DNA from: a virus
Direction: 5' to 3' (one strand)
IMG/VR virus record: IMGVR_UViG_3300029813_000617
Location: 27,231-91,230 of that record
DNA: 64,000 nucleotides
Position numbers and translations under genes: made by a program. Under the pieces are notes generated by a model, which made no database searches, had not been told where the DNA came from, and was given only the letters and a program-made list of their open reading frames with translations. This document shows, one piece after another, positions 1 through 8,662 of this stretch (within the stretch, counting starts at the first letter, position 1; every line of letters starts with the position of its first letter).

Positions 1-317
1 TTGGGGCAGCGGTAGGTGCAACCCTTCTCGACTTTGCCGTAGTCTTTGCCGAAATACTGAGTCAGATTGTCCACAGTCTTCTTTGCGATGGCTTCAAGCT
101 TGGTTTTGCCTTTGACCTTCTCCAGAAAGACTTTGAGCTTCTCTAGAGCCTCAGCATTACGGCTAGCTTTGGCATCCTCTGTCGCGGTCTGGCCTGCAAG
201 GAGCTTCAGGCGCATGAAAGCGCCTTTGGCTGCCTTAGGGACCTCTTCGCCAGAGCCATCTACTGCTTTGACGAAAGCGGAGATCCACGCCTTCACCTTG
301 GATGTGAATCCAGCCAT
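1..317 (-). CDS. hypothetical protein, N-terminal part (runs off left edge)
   Basis: An open frame reads leftward from an ATG at 317 and continues past the window edge, showing about 105 residues. An AGGAGGT site lies about 8 bases before the ATG. The visible part begins MAGFTSKVKAW, is rich in Lys, Ala and Glu, and looks helical. Near the edge there is a Cys pair (CTYRC) that could start a zinc site. It follows the polyprotein and a small gene in the late leftward operon, after a terminator-like hairpin. No family recognised; a structural or scaffold-region role is only positional inference. Confidence 0.6.
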   Translation of the reverse strand, partial: MAGFTSKVKAWISAFVKAVDGSGEEVPKAAKGAFMRLKLLAGQTATEDAKASRNAEALEKLKVFLEKVKGKTKLEAIAKKTVDNLTQYFGKDYGKVEKGCTYRCP

Positions 318-338
318 TGTTATCTACCTCCTGTTGAG

Positions 339-372
339 AAAAGAGAAAAAGCAGCCACATGAGCAGCTGCTT
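339..372 (-). terminator. rho-independent terminator or attenuator
   Basis: On the minus strand a 7 bp stem (AAGCAGC/GCTGCTT, plus positions 349-355 and 366-372) with a 10-base loop is followed by a T-rich tract (complement of 339-350). It lies between the gene ending at 408 and the gene starting at 317, so it should limit readthrough from the upstream operon. Confidence 0.6.
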
Positions 373-407
373 CTTTCTACTCCACATTCGCTCCACCAAA
401 GTGAGCT

Positions 408-617
408 TTATTCAGCCTTCCGAAGCGCTATCTTTGGTTTCAGAACCGCCTTTCCATTAGAGGCTGAAAGAGTCACGTCAATCTTGTGGTGTTCATATTC
501 CCTGAGAATTGAGGCAAGCTCCCTGGACTCTAGAAGCTGCCCAATCCAGGCACGGACGATCGGGTGAGCCTCAGCCCTATTATGACAGATGTTTGAGAAG
601 TTGTCAAGTCCGCCCAC
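408..617 (-). CDS. small hypothetical protein, 69 aa
   Basis: Starts at a GTG two bases after the polyprotein stop (620-622), so it is probably translationally coupled; an AGGT stretch lies in the polyprotein tail. The product is charged and probably helical in the middle (positions 20-45) and ends KIALRKAE. No family recognised. A good sigma-70 promoter match lies inside its first codons, so part of this frame may double as a regulatory region. Confidence 0.5.
   Translation of the reverse strand: MGGLDNFSNICHNRAEAHPIVRAWIGQLLESRELASILREYEHHKIDVTLSASNGKAVLKPKIALRKAE
579..607 (-). promoter_or_regulatory. sigma-70-type promoter, leftward
   Basis: On the minus strand TTGACA (602-607) is followed after 17 bases by CATAAT (579-584). 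It lies within the 5' end of the 69-residue frame and could drive the gene starting at 317 through the intervening terminator. The spacing and boxes match the other promoters of this phage. Confidence 0.45.
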
Positions 618-619
618 TG

Positions 620-3600
620 TTATTCGACCTGAATCAGAAACTCTTCCTTGATCGCAGGAGCGCTGACCAGGGAAATCTTGTCAATCCTGATATCGTAGAG
701 GCCATCAGAACTATCCATACGGCCTTTCCCTAAGATGGAGAAACCCGTGAGTTCTCCCGTAAGGATGCGTTGTCGAACCTGTGGTGAGAGCACAGCAATC
801 TCGATAACGGCTGTGCCCTTCCTGAACAGTCGCTTCCCAACACGAAAGCTCGCAGGGGCTTGAAAAATCTGGGTGAGCTTAACAGAACCCTTGGGAACCT
901 TCTCACTATGCTCGATATCAATCTCATAGCCATCGATGGAGCGAAGGGCCTTGGTGATTTCCTCAGCAGTAACATGGTGCTCCTGGGCATCAGTTTTGCC
1001 AGGAATCAGAAGTGGCCCATAGAGGAACATACCCTTCTCGCTAGGAGGTGAGTGGAAGAGCCTAGAACTGAAGGAGAGAGACTTCGCTAAACGAAATTCC
1101 CCATCGCCAGCTGCAAACTCTTTCCATTTCTCTTCTAGCTTTTCATCAGTAATGGGGCCAAGCCATCTACGACCTAACGAGTCAGCCTTGAGGACTTTGA
1201 GCAAGTCAGCATTCCAGACGATGTGCTTGAGTCGCTCCTTCTGTGCCTGGCGTTCTTTGGACTCACGGGAATACTGGAGGATGTAGGGCCGAGGGTTTAC
1301 AGTAACTCTGTTTATCATCCACCAGTCACCCTCTGCACCGATTTTCGTATACTCAGGTCTGGCTGCCAGGATCTGAGCACCCCAGCGACCAGAGAGCTTT
1401 TTGGTTCGATCGAACCAGAAGAAGCCTTCGTGATAATCACTCTTGCGGACACCATAAGCGCATCTGCCAAAGTCTGCAAAAATGAAACGAGCTCCAGTTT
1501 TGACTGTAGCCCCAACAGCACCTGGCGGAGCCCAATAGATGAGCCGCTTCGGATTCACGATTGTGAGCCAAATGAGAGGTTGGACTGCTTCGTCGAGTCC
1601 CCTCTCAGCCTCAATAAGCACTCTGAGTGAAATAGGATCTGTGTCTAAAAGCTCAAATGCAAGTATCGTTCCCTCAGGTAGAACTGCATCCCCGATCTGT
1701 ACGATCTCGAATTGCTTGTATGCCTCTAGCAACTCGGAGCTATTCTCAACGAGATGGAGATACCGCTCCTCATCGCAGAGGGGGTTTGGGCATTTCCTAT
1801 GTGCTACGATCTTATCATCGGGCTGATTCTCGAGAAACTTGTCACGGATGGGGTAGATATACTTGTGCCCACTCGCAAACTGTAAGACGATGGATGGAGC
1901 ATCAACTGTATACCCGATGAGATGTTCTCCCTCAGGTGACCTCATACGCCAGTCGCCGTGAACGTTCCCAACGTTCAGGATTTGGTCAAGAGACGGAAGA
2001 GATTTAGGAACTTTCTCATCAAGGAATCCATGGACAGCAGCTGAGACGTCTCCTCGCTTGTCAGCAGCAGCCTGAGCACGGCGCTTGAGAGTATCTAGGG
2101 AGCCTGTCAGAATAACTGGTTTATACTTGCGCCAAATGTCAGGAATGAGGCTCGAGTCGCTCCTGGCCTTAGTAAACTCAGCTCGGAGACTCTTGAGTTC
2201 ATCTGGTGTCCAGATACCTCGTTCGTGGTGCATATAGACGAAGGGAAAGGTCTTATCAGGAGGCTGGTGAACGAGATAGGGATCACCAAACTTACGCTCA
2301 GCCTCAGCCCGTTGCTTCTTGTGAGCGGGCTCATCGCCCTCACCAGAAGGCATACTAGACTCAAAGGCATAAACTTGGATGCTAGTGTTTGCCAGATCGT
2401 AGTAACCCAACTGGAGTCCTTCACGAGGAGAGAGAAAGTCCTGGAACTCAATGGCTACCTTTTTAGTTGTGAAGCAAGCCAGATGGTTTTTGTCCCACCT
2501 GACACACCAAGCACTATGTGCTCCTGCTTCCTCGGGTCCATCCTGACGGAAGGATTTAGGGATAATCTGAGGAGGCTTCTGAGCTGCTTCGTTAAACTTT
2601 CGAATCTTAGTTTCAGCTTCTCTGACCCCTTCTTTGCCATAAGGCTTGATACCTGTCCCAGAAAGATCGCAGTAGCCAAATTGCCCTATCTCACTAGAGG
2701 GCTGCTTATCACGAAACTTCTCTGCATCATTTTTCTGTCGATAACATGCGATAGCTCTACCCTCTGCCCAAATCACGCACCAACCATGACCTGGCTCAGC
2801 GGTAAGAGGCCCCTCAGAAAGAAAGCGAGAAGGCTTGGTGGCCTCGCGAAGCTTTTGAGCTTCGGCGAAATCATAGTTCCCAATCAAGAGTTCCTTCCGT
2901 GTACCAGGAGCCTGGCCTGTCCGAGTTTTTCGAGAATAGGTCGCATAGCGCATTCCAAGACTGACACCTTTGATGCTGGAGCCCTTGAAGGCTGCTCTGG
3001 TCCGCTTGCTATCGTACATAGAGAGCAGCCACTTACCACGAAGCCCCTTGAGGAACTTGGCCAGCCTTTCTGGCTCGGGGGCTGTAGATCCATAAGGTTG
3101 GAGATCACCACTGCCAAAGTGAGGGGGGTCAATATAGTGAAAGGTGGAAACTGAGTCATACTGCCGCATAGTCTTGAAAGCATCCTGTAGGGTGACAGTG
3201 ACATCCCCCTTGAGCTTTTGGCTAGCAGCCTGAAGCTTAGCTACTACTCCAGCCCAGGAGCGAGTTTGACCAGTCGAAGCAAAGCCCTTGGCAGGAGAGT
3301 CAGCCCAGGAGTTGAAGTTAAGGTAGAGGAACCGATAGAATCGCTCCCGCTTGCGGACAGGTTTCTGGTCTTTGAGAAACTGCCAGCGACTCTTGGACGG
3401 ACGCCAGTTCTGTTTCTTGAGCCACTCAATGTCTGACGAGGAGATATTCCTGATGAACCTGAGAGCTGCTATGATCTCAGGGTCCATATCGCCTAGGACA
3501 GATTTGGATGCTTTGTCCTTGGCAAAGAAAATCGTAGCCGAGCCACAGTAAGGCTCCACGTAAGCCTGGTGCTTAGGGATAAGTGGCAGGATGTGCTTGA

Positions 3601-5143
3601 CCAGGAGTGTCTTGCCTCCTGGATGACCAAAGGGCCTGATAGATTTTTGGAGAGTCTTGGGTGACCGTTGTACGATCTTCTCAACGTCGGCCACAGTATC
3701 AGGCTTCTTTCGAGTTGGGTCATACTCGCGAACCCTAGGGAAGGTCCACGAATAGTGTTCCTTGCCCTCGTCATCCTTCCAGACTCGCATAAGGATCGGA
3801 GCGACAGTGATAATATCACCCAACTTGGGACCAGGATCGAGCTTGATCGCATAGGTATTCCCATAGGCCCAGTCACCACGCTCTCGATGCTCGAAGCCCT
3901 TAGCCATCTCCCAGATTTGGGGATCGTCAGTGCCCTTCCAGACTCCGCCCTCATGCTCGGCGTCGAACTTGAGAGTGAGATCTCCAGGGGCCAGTTTATG
4001 CTGAGAGTCAATAGGGATTAGCTTAGAGTCATCGCGAACTGCACACCTATAGTAGAAAGTTTGGGAGTCTTTCTGGAGCTTACGAAAAGCTTTGAGGGCC
4101 TCTTCGCCTTCGAGGTTACGCTTGGAGCGATCAGGCCAAGGGTTAGGTTTGCGAGTTCGACCTATAACTTGGACATGCAGTTCAGAGACCATCTTGAGCT
4201 TTCCCCAATCGGCAGTCTCTTCTCGAGTGCGACCCCGAAGAGGATAATCAGAGTCCAGAGTCTTGACCATTGCACCCTCGCTGCCAGGATAAGCGATGGC
4301 CTTGTCAAGGGCAGCCATAAAGTCAGCCTTGGATTTGGCAGTCCAAGTCACAGCTTTTCTAAGATGCTTCTTATCCTTGGGGAGCATCCTGGAAAGAGAT
4401 GCAAGGCGTTCAGAGTAGGACTTGGTATTGAGTGCCTGACCATCCAGATAGAGAACGTCGTGGATGTTGATCCGAATATCCTCTCCCTTGACAGGAGTTT
4501 TGCCTACGATGACCCTGACCATCTCTCTGCGAGGGATAGGCTGCTCTTTCTGCCAGAGCACTAGTTCGACATCTACAATCCCCGACTTGATCGGAAGGCC
4601 GCGAACCTCGGAGACGACATCAGGAAGAATTGAGGCACGGTCACGCTTCTTGTCTTCAGTATAGATGGCTACTCGCTCTCCTTCCCAGTGGATAAGTAGT
4701 CTCAGGCCATCATACTTGGGCTGAATAGCGATAGGGCGATTAGCCTCCAGGCGTTCCTTAGCCCAAAGCTCATACAGGTCACCCTTGTTATTGAATTCGA
4801 ACTGACCATAGCCAGTACGAGCTTTCAGGGGCGTGAAGGGCTTGAAGAGAGTCACCTGCTGCTCAGCGAGAACGAGAGTCTGTGCATCATCCTCGGGCAG
4901 ACTGGATACGAATAATGCGACTCGCTCCTCATGAGAGAGCTCAGCTAGGCTCTCCCCAGATAGCTCTAGGCAGTCAGTAGGATAGAGGTTTCCTTCATGA
5001 CCAAGGGTGGGTAGTGAAAATGAGGACAGACCCAGTTCTCGATATCGACTCAGGCTATCGGCGTAGTCACCCGAGACATCGTTACCATCTGCATCCAGGA
5101 CGAAGCAGATATTTTTGATTTTTCGAATCAGGAGTTCAGCCAT
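620..5143 (-). CDS. polyprotein: DNA-ligase-like, Dam-like methyltransferase, XkdF-type prohead protease
   Basis: A 1507-residue fusion. Residues 130-320 carry ATP-dependent DNA ligase motifs: QPKYDGLR (adenylated Lys would be K143), VDVELVLW, SEGAMVK (288-294) and WGKLK (313-317). Residues 500-760 look like a Dam/D12-class adenine methyltransferase: FGHPGGK (505-511), YVEPYCGSATIFF (528-540), catalytic IDPPH in place of DPPY (671-675), and KELLIGNY. Residues about 770-910 hold two tandem WCVxW-type repeats. Residues about 910-1350 are unassigned. Residues 1355-1507 match XkdF-type phage serine proteases (Peptidase_S78_2), with IDIEH (His about 1412) and GELTGFS (Ser about 1469). This is the only protease candidate in the packaging/head operon, so head maturation is likely; the N-terminal domains may be cleaved off and packaged, like phage polyvalent proteins (inference). 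It has its own promoter at 5163-5190. Confidence 0.85.
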   Translation of the reverse strand: MAELLIRKIKNICFVLDADGNDVSGDYADSLSRYRELGLSSFSLPTLGHEGNLYPTDCLELSGESLAELSHEERVALFVSSLPEDDAQTLVLAEQQVTLFKPFTPLKARTGYGQFEFNNKGDLYELWAKERLEANRPIAIQPKYDGLRLLIHWEGERVAIYTEDKKRDRASILPDVVSEVRGLPIKSGIVDVELVLWQKEQPIPRREMVRVIVGKTPVKGEDIRINIHDVLYLDGQALNTKSYSERLASLSRMLPKDKKHLRKAVTWTAKSKADFMAALDKAIAYPGSEGAMVKTLDSDYPLRGRTREETADWGKLKMVSELHVQVIGRTRKPNPWPDRSKRNLEGEEALKAFRKLQKDSQTFYYRCAVRDDSKLIPIDSQHKLAPGDLTLKFDAEHEGGVWKGTDDPQIWEMAKGFEHRERGDWAYGNTYAIKLDPGPKLGDIITVAPILMRVWKDDEGKEHYSWTFPRVREYDPTRKKPDTVADVEKIVQRSPKTLQKSIRPFGHPGGKTLLVKHILPLIPKHQAYVEPYCGSATIFFAKDKASKSVLGDMDPEIIAALRFIRNISSSDIEWLKKQNWRPSKSRWQFLKDQKPVRKRERFYRFLYLNFNSWADSPAKGFASTGQTRSWAGVVAKLQAASQKLKGDVTVTLQDAFKTMRQYDSVSTFHYIDPPHFGSGDLQPYGSTAPEPERLAKFLKGLRGKWLLSMYDSKRTRAAFKGSSIKGVSLGMRYATYSRKTRTGQAPGTRKELLIGNYDFAEAQKLREATKPSRFLSEGPLTAEPGHGWCVIWAEGRAIACYRQKNDAEKFRDKQPSSEIGQFGYCDLSGTGIKPYGKEGVREAETKIRKFNEAAQKPPQIIPKSFRQDGPEEAGAHSAWCVRWDKNHLACFTTKKVAIEFQDFLSPREGLQLGYYDLANTSIQVYAFESSMPSGEGDEPAHKKQRAEAERKFGDPYLVHQPPDKTFPFVYMHHERGIWTPDELKSLRAEFTKARSDSSLIPDIWRKYKPVILTGSLDTLKRRAQAAADKRGDVSAAVHGFLDEKVPKSLPSLDQILNVGNVHGDWRMRSPEGEHLIGYTVDAPSIVLQFASGHKYIYPIRDKFLENQPDDKIVAHRKCPNPLCDEERYLHLVENSSELLEAYKQFEIVQIGDAVLPEGTILAFELLDTDPISLRVLIEAERGLDEAVQPLIWLTIVNPKRLIYWAPPGAVGATVKTGARFIFADFGRCAYGVRKSDYHEGFFWFDRTKKLSGRWGAQILAARPEYTKIGAEGDWWMINRVTVNPRPYILQYSRESKERQAQKERLKHIVWNADLLKVLKADSLGRRWLGPITDEKLEEKWKEFAAGDGEFRLAKSLSFSSRLFHSPPSEKGMFLYGPLLIPGKTDAQEHHVTAEEITKALRSIDGYEIDIEHSEKVPKGSVKLTQIFQAPASFRVGKRLFRKGTAVIEIAVLSPQVRQRILTGELTGFSILGKGRMDSSDGLYDIRIDKISLVSAPAIKEEFLIQVE

Positions 5144-5162
5144 TACTGTTCACCTCAGGACC

Positions 5163-5190
5163 ATTCTACACCAAACTGGAAGTTAGTCAA
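5163..5190 (-). promoter_or_regulatory. sigma-70-type promoter for the polyprotein gene
   Basis: On the minus strand TTGACT (5185-5190) and TAGAAT (5163-5168) are 16 bases apart, about 20 bases before the polyprotein ATG at 5143. The rest of the gap 5144-5288 shows no gene. The promoter separates the polyprotein from the upstream glycan cassette. Confidence 0.65.
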
Positions 5191-5288
5191 GCCCGCTCCA
5201 GACAAACCTGAAAATGCCAGTGATCAGTGAAAGAATGTTGGTCTGCATCAGTTTTTATTCTCGCTCTCTAGATAAGGCCGATCACAAC

Positions 5289-5756
5289 CTATTTTTCAAG
5301 CCTTAAGATCCAAGTCGTGGATTCATCGCTAAGTCCAAACCCGCACTTCTCAAAGAGCTTTATCGATCGAGTATTATGACTGGAGATGGACGCCCGGAGC
5401 TCATGTAGCCCCAGCTCCCAAGCTTTTGCTATTGTCGCTCTCAACAACTTCTCTCCTAAACCCTTACCCTGCGAAATGGGAGAGATACAAACTCCTATCT
5501 CTGCTCCGCTCACTCCAGCAGACTGTCGTAGCTGGCTATAACCGAAGAACCAACCCGGACGGCAACCTATGTAGATGCGCCACTCGGACTGTTCTAAGTA
5601 CTTGCTAAACCAAGCCTTCTGCTCTTCCACGGTGATAGGTCTAGGATCTCGTAGCCACCTGTACACTTCAGGGTTGCTACGTGTCAATCGCACAAACTCG
5701 AGTGTTCCCTCGCTCAGGGGTTCTAAGATGATATCACCAGCCAGTATTGATAACAT
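5289..5756 (-). CDS. GNAT-family N-acetyltransferase (PseH/RimJ-like)
   Basis: About 155 residues. Features of the GNAT fold include EIGVCISPISQGKGLGEKLL (acetyl-CoA loop Q/RxxGxG/A as QGKGLG) and the C-terminal NTRSIKLFEKCGF signature. The ATG at 5756 follows AAGGTG and overlaps the end of the aminotransferase gene by about 23 bases. The pairing with a PLP sugar aminotransferase suggests acetylation of the new 4-amino group of a nucleotide sugar, as PseH does after PseC. Substrate is inferred, not shown. Confidence 0.85.
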   Translation of the reverse strand: MLSILAGDIILEPLSEGTLEFVRLTRSNPEVYRWLRDPRPITVEEQKAWFSKYLEQSEWRIYIGCRPGWFFGYSQLRQSAGVSGAEIGVCISPISQGKGLGEKLLRATIAKAWELGLHELRASISSHNTRSIKLFEKCGFGLSDESTTWILRLEK

Positions 5757-6843
5757 CAATCACCTTTTCGATATCCTCATCTGATAGACCCAGGTGCAAC
5801 GGAAGAGAAATCAACCTCTCAGAACAAAGTTGTGCCACGGGAGTCTCACTTATAAGACCACCATAGATAGAGTAGGAGTTGTTCGGTATATAATGGACTC
5901 CTGGCTCGATACCGTTCCCTTTCAGCTTTTTTATGAGGCCATTTCGGTTTCTTGCTTGGATCCAAAAAAGATGCTGAGCACAGGTTCTAGTAGGATCTGA
6001 TAGGGGCATCTTAATCACAATGTCTCTATGAATCAAACCCTCGCTGTACATCACTGCGATCTGCCTGCGTCGCTCGTTTCCTGCTTCCAGTACCTTGAGC
6101 TGGGCTAAGCCAATAGCAGCGATTACGTCATTCATATGATACTTGTAGCCTATCTCAGTAACATCATACTGCCACGCGTAGGCTCCAGTATCCTCCTCAG
6201 TACGTCTCCAAGTATCCTTGTCTATGCCTAGCCATCGTAGTCGCTTGGCCCTTTCTGCATATTTGCGACTCGAGGTAGTTAGCATTCCGCCATCAGCCGT
6301 AGGGAGATTTTTGACAGCGTGGAAGCTGAAACAGGTCAAGCCAGAACCCCCGATAAGGCGATTTATGTAGGTGCTCCCACAGGCATGAGCGGCGTCTTCG
6401 ATAACAGTAATACCCAAGTGTCTGGCAGGCTCTTGCAACATAGCAAGGTCACAAGGCCAGCCCCCAAAGTGGACACACATAATAGCCTTAGTCTTCGGAG
6501 TGATTAGCTTCACTACAGACGCCGGATCAATGTTACACGTCCTAGCCCTAACATCAGCCCAGATAGGGGTTGCCCCACAGTATCGAATCGCATGATTAGT
6601 AGACACAAAAGTAAGTGGGGTCGTTATTACCTCATCACCAGGTCCCACTCCAACTAGCAAGAGAGCTAGGTGCAAAGCAGCTGTACCTGAGTTGAGAGCA
6701 ACTGCATACTTCGCTCCTACGTATTCAGCAAATGCTTTCTCAAACCCGGCGGTCTTGGGTCCCAGGCCAATCCAGCCCGACCTGAGAACTTCCTCGACCG
6801 CTTTAATAGCCTCTTCTGTAATGTATGGCTTAAACAACTGCAC
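5734..6843 (-). CDS. DegT/DnrJ/EryC1-family sugar aminotransferase (PseC/ArnB-like)
   Basis: 369 residues, normal family length. Seen: YAVALNSGTAALHLAL (cofactor phosphate site), VIEDAAHACGS (Asp contacting the PLP ring) and FSFHAVKNLPTADGG with the PLP lysine. Such enzymes transaminate a 4-keto (or 3-keto) nucleotide sugar using glutamate. Start is GTG at 6843 with GGGAGG 8 bases upstream. It lies directly before the GNAT gene, a common PseC-PseH style pair. No dehydratase making the keto-sugar is present in the cassette. Confidence 0.9.
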   Translation of the reverse strand: MQLFKPYITEEAIKAVEEVLRSGWIGLGPKTAGFEKAFAEYVGAKYAVALNSGTAALHLALLLVGVGPGDEVITTPLTFVSTNHAIRYCGATPIWADVRARTCNIDPASVVKLITPKTKAIMCVHFGGWPCDLAMLQEPARHLGITVIEDAAHACGSTYINRLIGGSGLTCFSFHAVKNLPTADGGMLTTSSRKYAERAKRLRWLGIDKDTWRRTEEDTGAYAWQYDVTEIGYKYHMNDVIAAIGLAQLKVLEAGNERRRQIAVMYSEGLIHRDIVIKMPLSDPTRTCAQHLFWIQARNRNGLIKKLKGNGIEPGVHYIPNNSYSIYGGLISETPVAQLCSERLISLPLHLGLSDEDIEKVIDVINTGW

Positions 6844-6846
6844 CTC

Positions 6847-7542
6847 TCAGTCCTCCCACGGAGTAAAGTCTTTGTTCCAATAGTTGTCACTGGATTTATG
6901 GATCTTATCTGCCAGAGTGATTGGGACATGCTCTATCTTGAAATGTTGTGCAATTCTGAACCAATAGTCCCAATCTGCCGTCGCGGAATAGGAAGCACCT
7001 GGGTGAGAATATCTCCCGTGCTTATTTCTGAAATATCCCACTTTATCAATGACCTCTCTGCGATGCATTACTGCCAAGACTGCTATGAGATTTGTGCGTT
7101 TCATCATCTCCATATCAAAATCGCGAGATAGATCACGCCTGGCAATCTCTCCCTGCCCATATAGGTTTCTGTGCCAAACATAGTCACAAAAGGCTAGTCC
7201 GACGCCTGGATGTGCGTCTAAGTAAGCACTCATAATCTCTAAGAACTTGAGTTTGTAAGTGTCATCATGGTCAAGATAGCAAAAGTACTTCCCACGAGCA
7301 ATCCTCATACCGTCATTCCTAACACACTCGCCCTGCCTTAGATATGGCCCCGCCTTTTTGATATAGATGATTCTGGAATCATCAAACTGCTTGATTACTT
7401 GTTCAGTGTTGTCAGGAGAGACGTCATCAATGATAATAAGCTCGAAGTTGGGCATGGTTTGGAGTAACACGCTTCTAATAGATCTCTCGATGAAGCGTGC
7501 TCCTTTGTAGGTAGGCATTATGACAGATACTAAGGGGTTCAT
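6847..7542 (-). CDS. glycosyltransferase family 2
   Basis: 231 residues from an ATG at 7542 that overlaps the upstream stop. GT-A fold: PLVSVIMPTYKGARF at the start, ELIIIDDVSPDNTE, and CYLDHDDTY, a DxD-like metal/nucleotide-sugar motif. An alternative start 33 bases upstream adds residues unlike the family. It lies between two aminotransferase genes, so it may transfer the amino sugar they make. Acceptor unknown. Confidence 0.88.
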   Translation of the reverse strand: MNPLVSVIMPTYKGARFIERSIRSVLLQTMPNFELIIIDDVSPDNTEQVIKQFDDSRIIYIKKAGPYLRQGECVRNDGMRIARGKYFCYLDHDDTYKLKFLEIMSAYLDAHPGVGLAFCDYVWHRNLYGQGEIARRDLSRDFDMEMMKRTNLIAVLAVMHRREVIDKVGYFRNKHGRYSHPGASYSATADWDYWFRIAQHFKIEHVPITLADKIHKSSDNYWNKDFTPWED

Positions 7543-7544
7543 TA

Positions 7545-8657
7545 TTACTCTCTTGCTATTCTGATGATTTGGCAAACCCTACTGATCTCTCTCTGACTCA
7601 CAGAGGTGCCAGTAGGCAGACAGAGCACTTGCTGAGTTAGGAGATCAGTCTCTGGCAACAACAGGCCCTCGTAAAAAGGGGAAGAGTGATACGGCTCCAT
7701 GCGATGGCAGCCTGGATAGAAGTAACGTCGAGCAAGTACATTCTCGGCATGCAGAACCTCAACTAGGTGATCCCGACTGATACCAGAAATCGCCTCATTG
7801 ATCTCTAAAACGATGTACTGATAATTACACTTCTCGGTTTCGTCATAGGCTAGGAGCTGAATTCCAGGTATGCCCTCCAACTCCTCTCGATATCGCTTAT
7901 AGTTGCGGTAGTTGACAGCAACAAACTCACTAAAACTCTCCAGTCCCGTCAGCCCCATTGCTGCCGATATCTCACTCATCTTGCCATTAGTGCCAACGCT
8001 AACAACGTTATCATAGCCTGCAAAACCAAAGTTCTTCATCAAGCGAACCCTGGCAGCTAAGTCATCATCGTTGGTAGTTATCGCCCCACCCTCGAAAGTA
8101 TTGAGAATTTTTGTCGCATGGAAACTAAACATCTCAGCATTGCCAAAACTACCAACCATTTGCCCTTTGTGCGAACATCCAAAGGCATGGGCAGCATCAA
8201 ACAGGAGCTTTAGACCTTGTCGCTGTGCAAGCTTAGTTAACACTTCTATATTACAGGGCCGTCCCCATACATGAACGCCGATAATGCCAGTAGTACGTAA
8301 TGTGATCAGTCGCCTCACTTGATCTGGATCTATGTTACAAGTGTAAGGATCAATATCGCAGAAGACAGGCGTAATTCCCAGCCACTGCAAAGCATGAGCT
8401 GTAGCAATAAAGGTAAATGAAGGCACAATGACTTCGCCAGACAGCCCCAATGCTCGGATAGCGACCTCCAGCGCAACAGTACCATTACAAGCAGCAACAC
8501 AATGCTTGACTCCTAAAAGGTCAGCAACGCGCTGCTCGAATTCCTGCACATAGCGACCCCTGTTAGTCAACCAGTGTCTATCCAGGAGATCGTTGATACG
8601 CTCTAGTAGACATTCACGACTGCCGATATTAGGACGACCGACGTGTAGTGGACTCAT
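7545..8657 (-). CDS. second DegT/DnrJ/EryC1-family sugar aminotransferase
   Basis: About 370 residues. Motifs: HCVAACNGTVALEVAI, LLFDAAHAFGC and MFSFHATKILNTFEGG containing the PLP lysine. It is only partly similar to the aminotransferase ending at 5734, so the two probably act on different keto-sugars or positions. The ATG at 8657 is chosen; a TTG at 8666 would give a 4-base overlap with the upstream acetyltransferase stop and has a better-placed AAGG. The acetyltransferase next to it is the usual PglD/NeuD-type partner. Confidence 0.88.
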   Translation of the reverse strand: MSPLHVGRPNIGSRECLLERINDLLDRHWLTNRGRYVQEFEQRVADLLGVKHCVAACNGTVALEVAIRALGLSGEVIVPSFTFIATAHALQWLGITPVFCDIDPYTCNIDPDQVRRLITLRTTGIIGVHVWGRPCNIEVLTKLAQRQGLKLLFDAAHAFGCSHKGQMVGSFGNAEMFSFHATKILNTFEGGAITTNDDDLAARVRLMKNFGFAGYDNVVSVGTNGKMSEISAAMGLTGLESFSEFVAVNYRNYKRYREELEGIPGIQLLAYDETEKCNYQYIVLEINEAISGISRDHLVEVLHAENVLARRYFYPGCHRMEPYHSSPFYEGLLLPETDLLTQQVLCLPTGTSVSQREISRVCQIIRIARE

Positions 8658-8662
8658 AATAG

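Noticed and set aside
1980-2110. LigD-type 3'-phosphoesterase domain in the polyprotein
   Set aside because: A VHGDWRMRSPEGEHLIGY segment recalls HYDFRLE-type motifs, but the other conserved residues are not evident, so it was not called.
2225-3154. 309-codon plus-strand open frame
   Set aside because: Lies opposite the polyprotein, whose ligase, Dam and protease motifs prove the minus frame; no ribosome site and no sensible domain on the plus strand.
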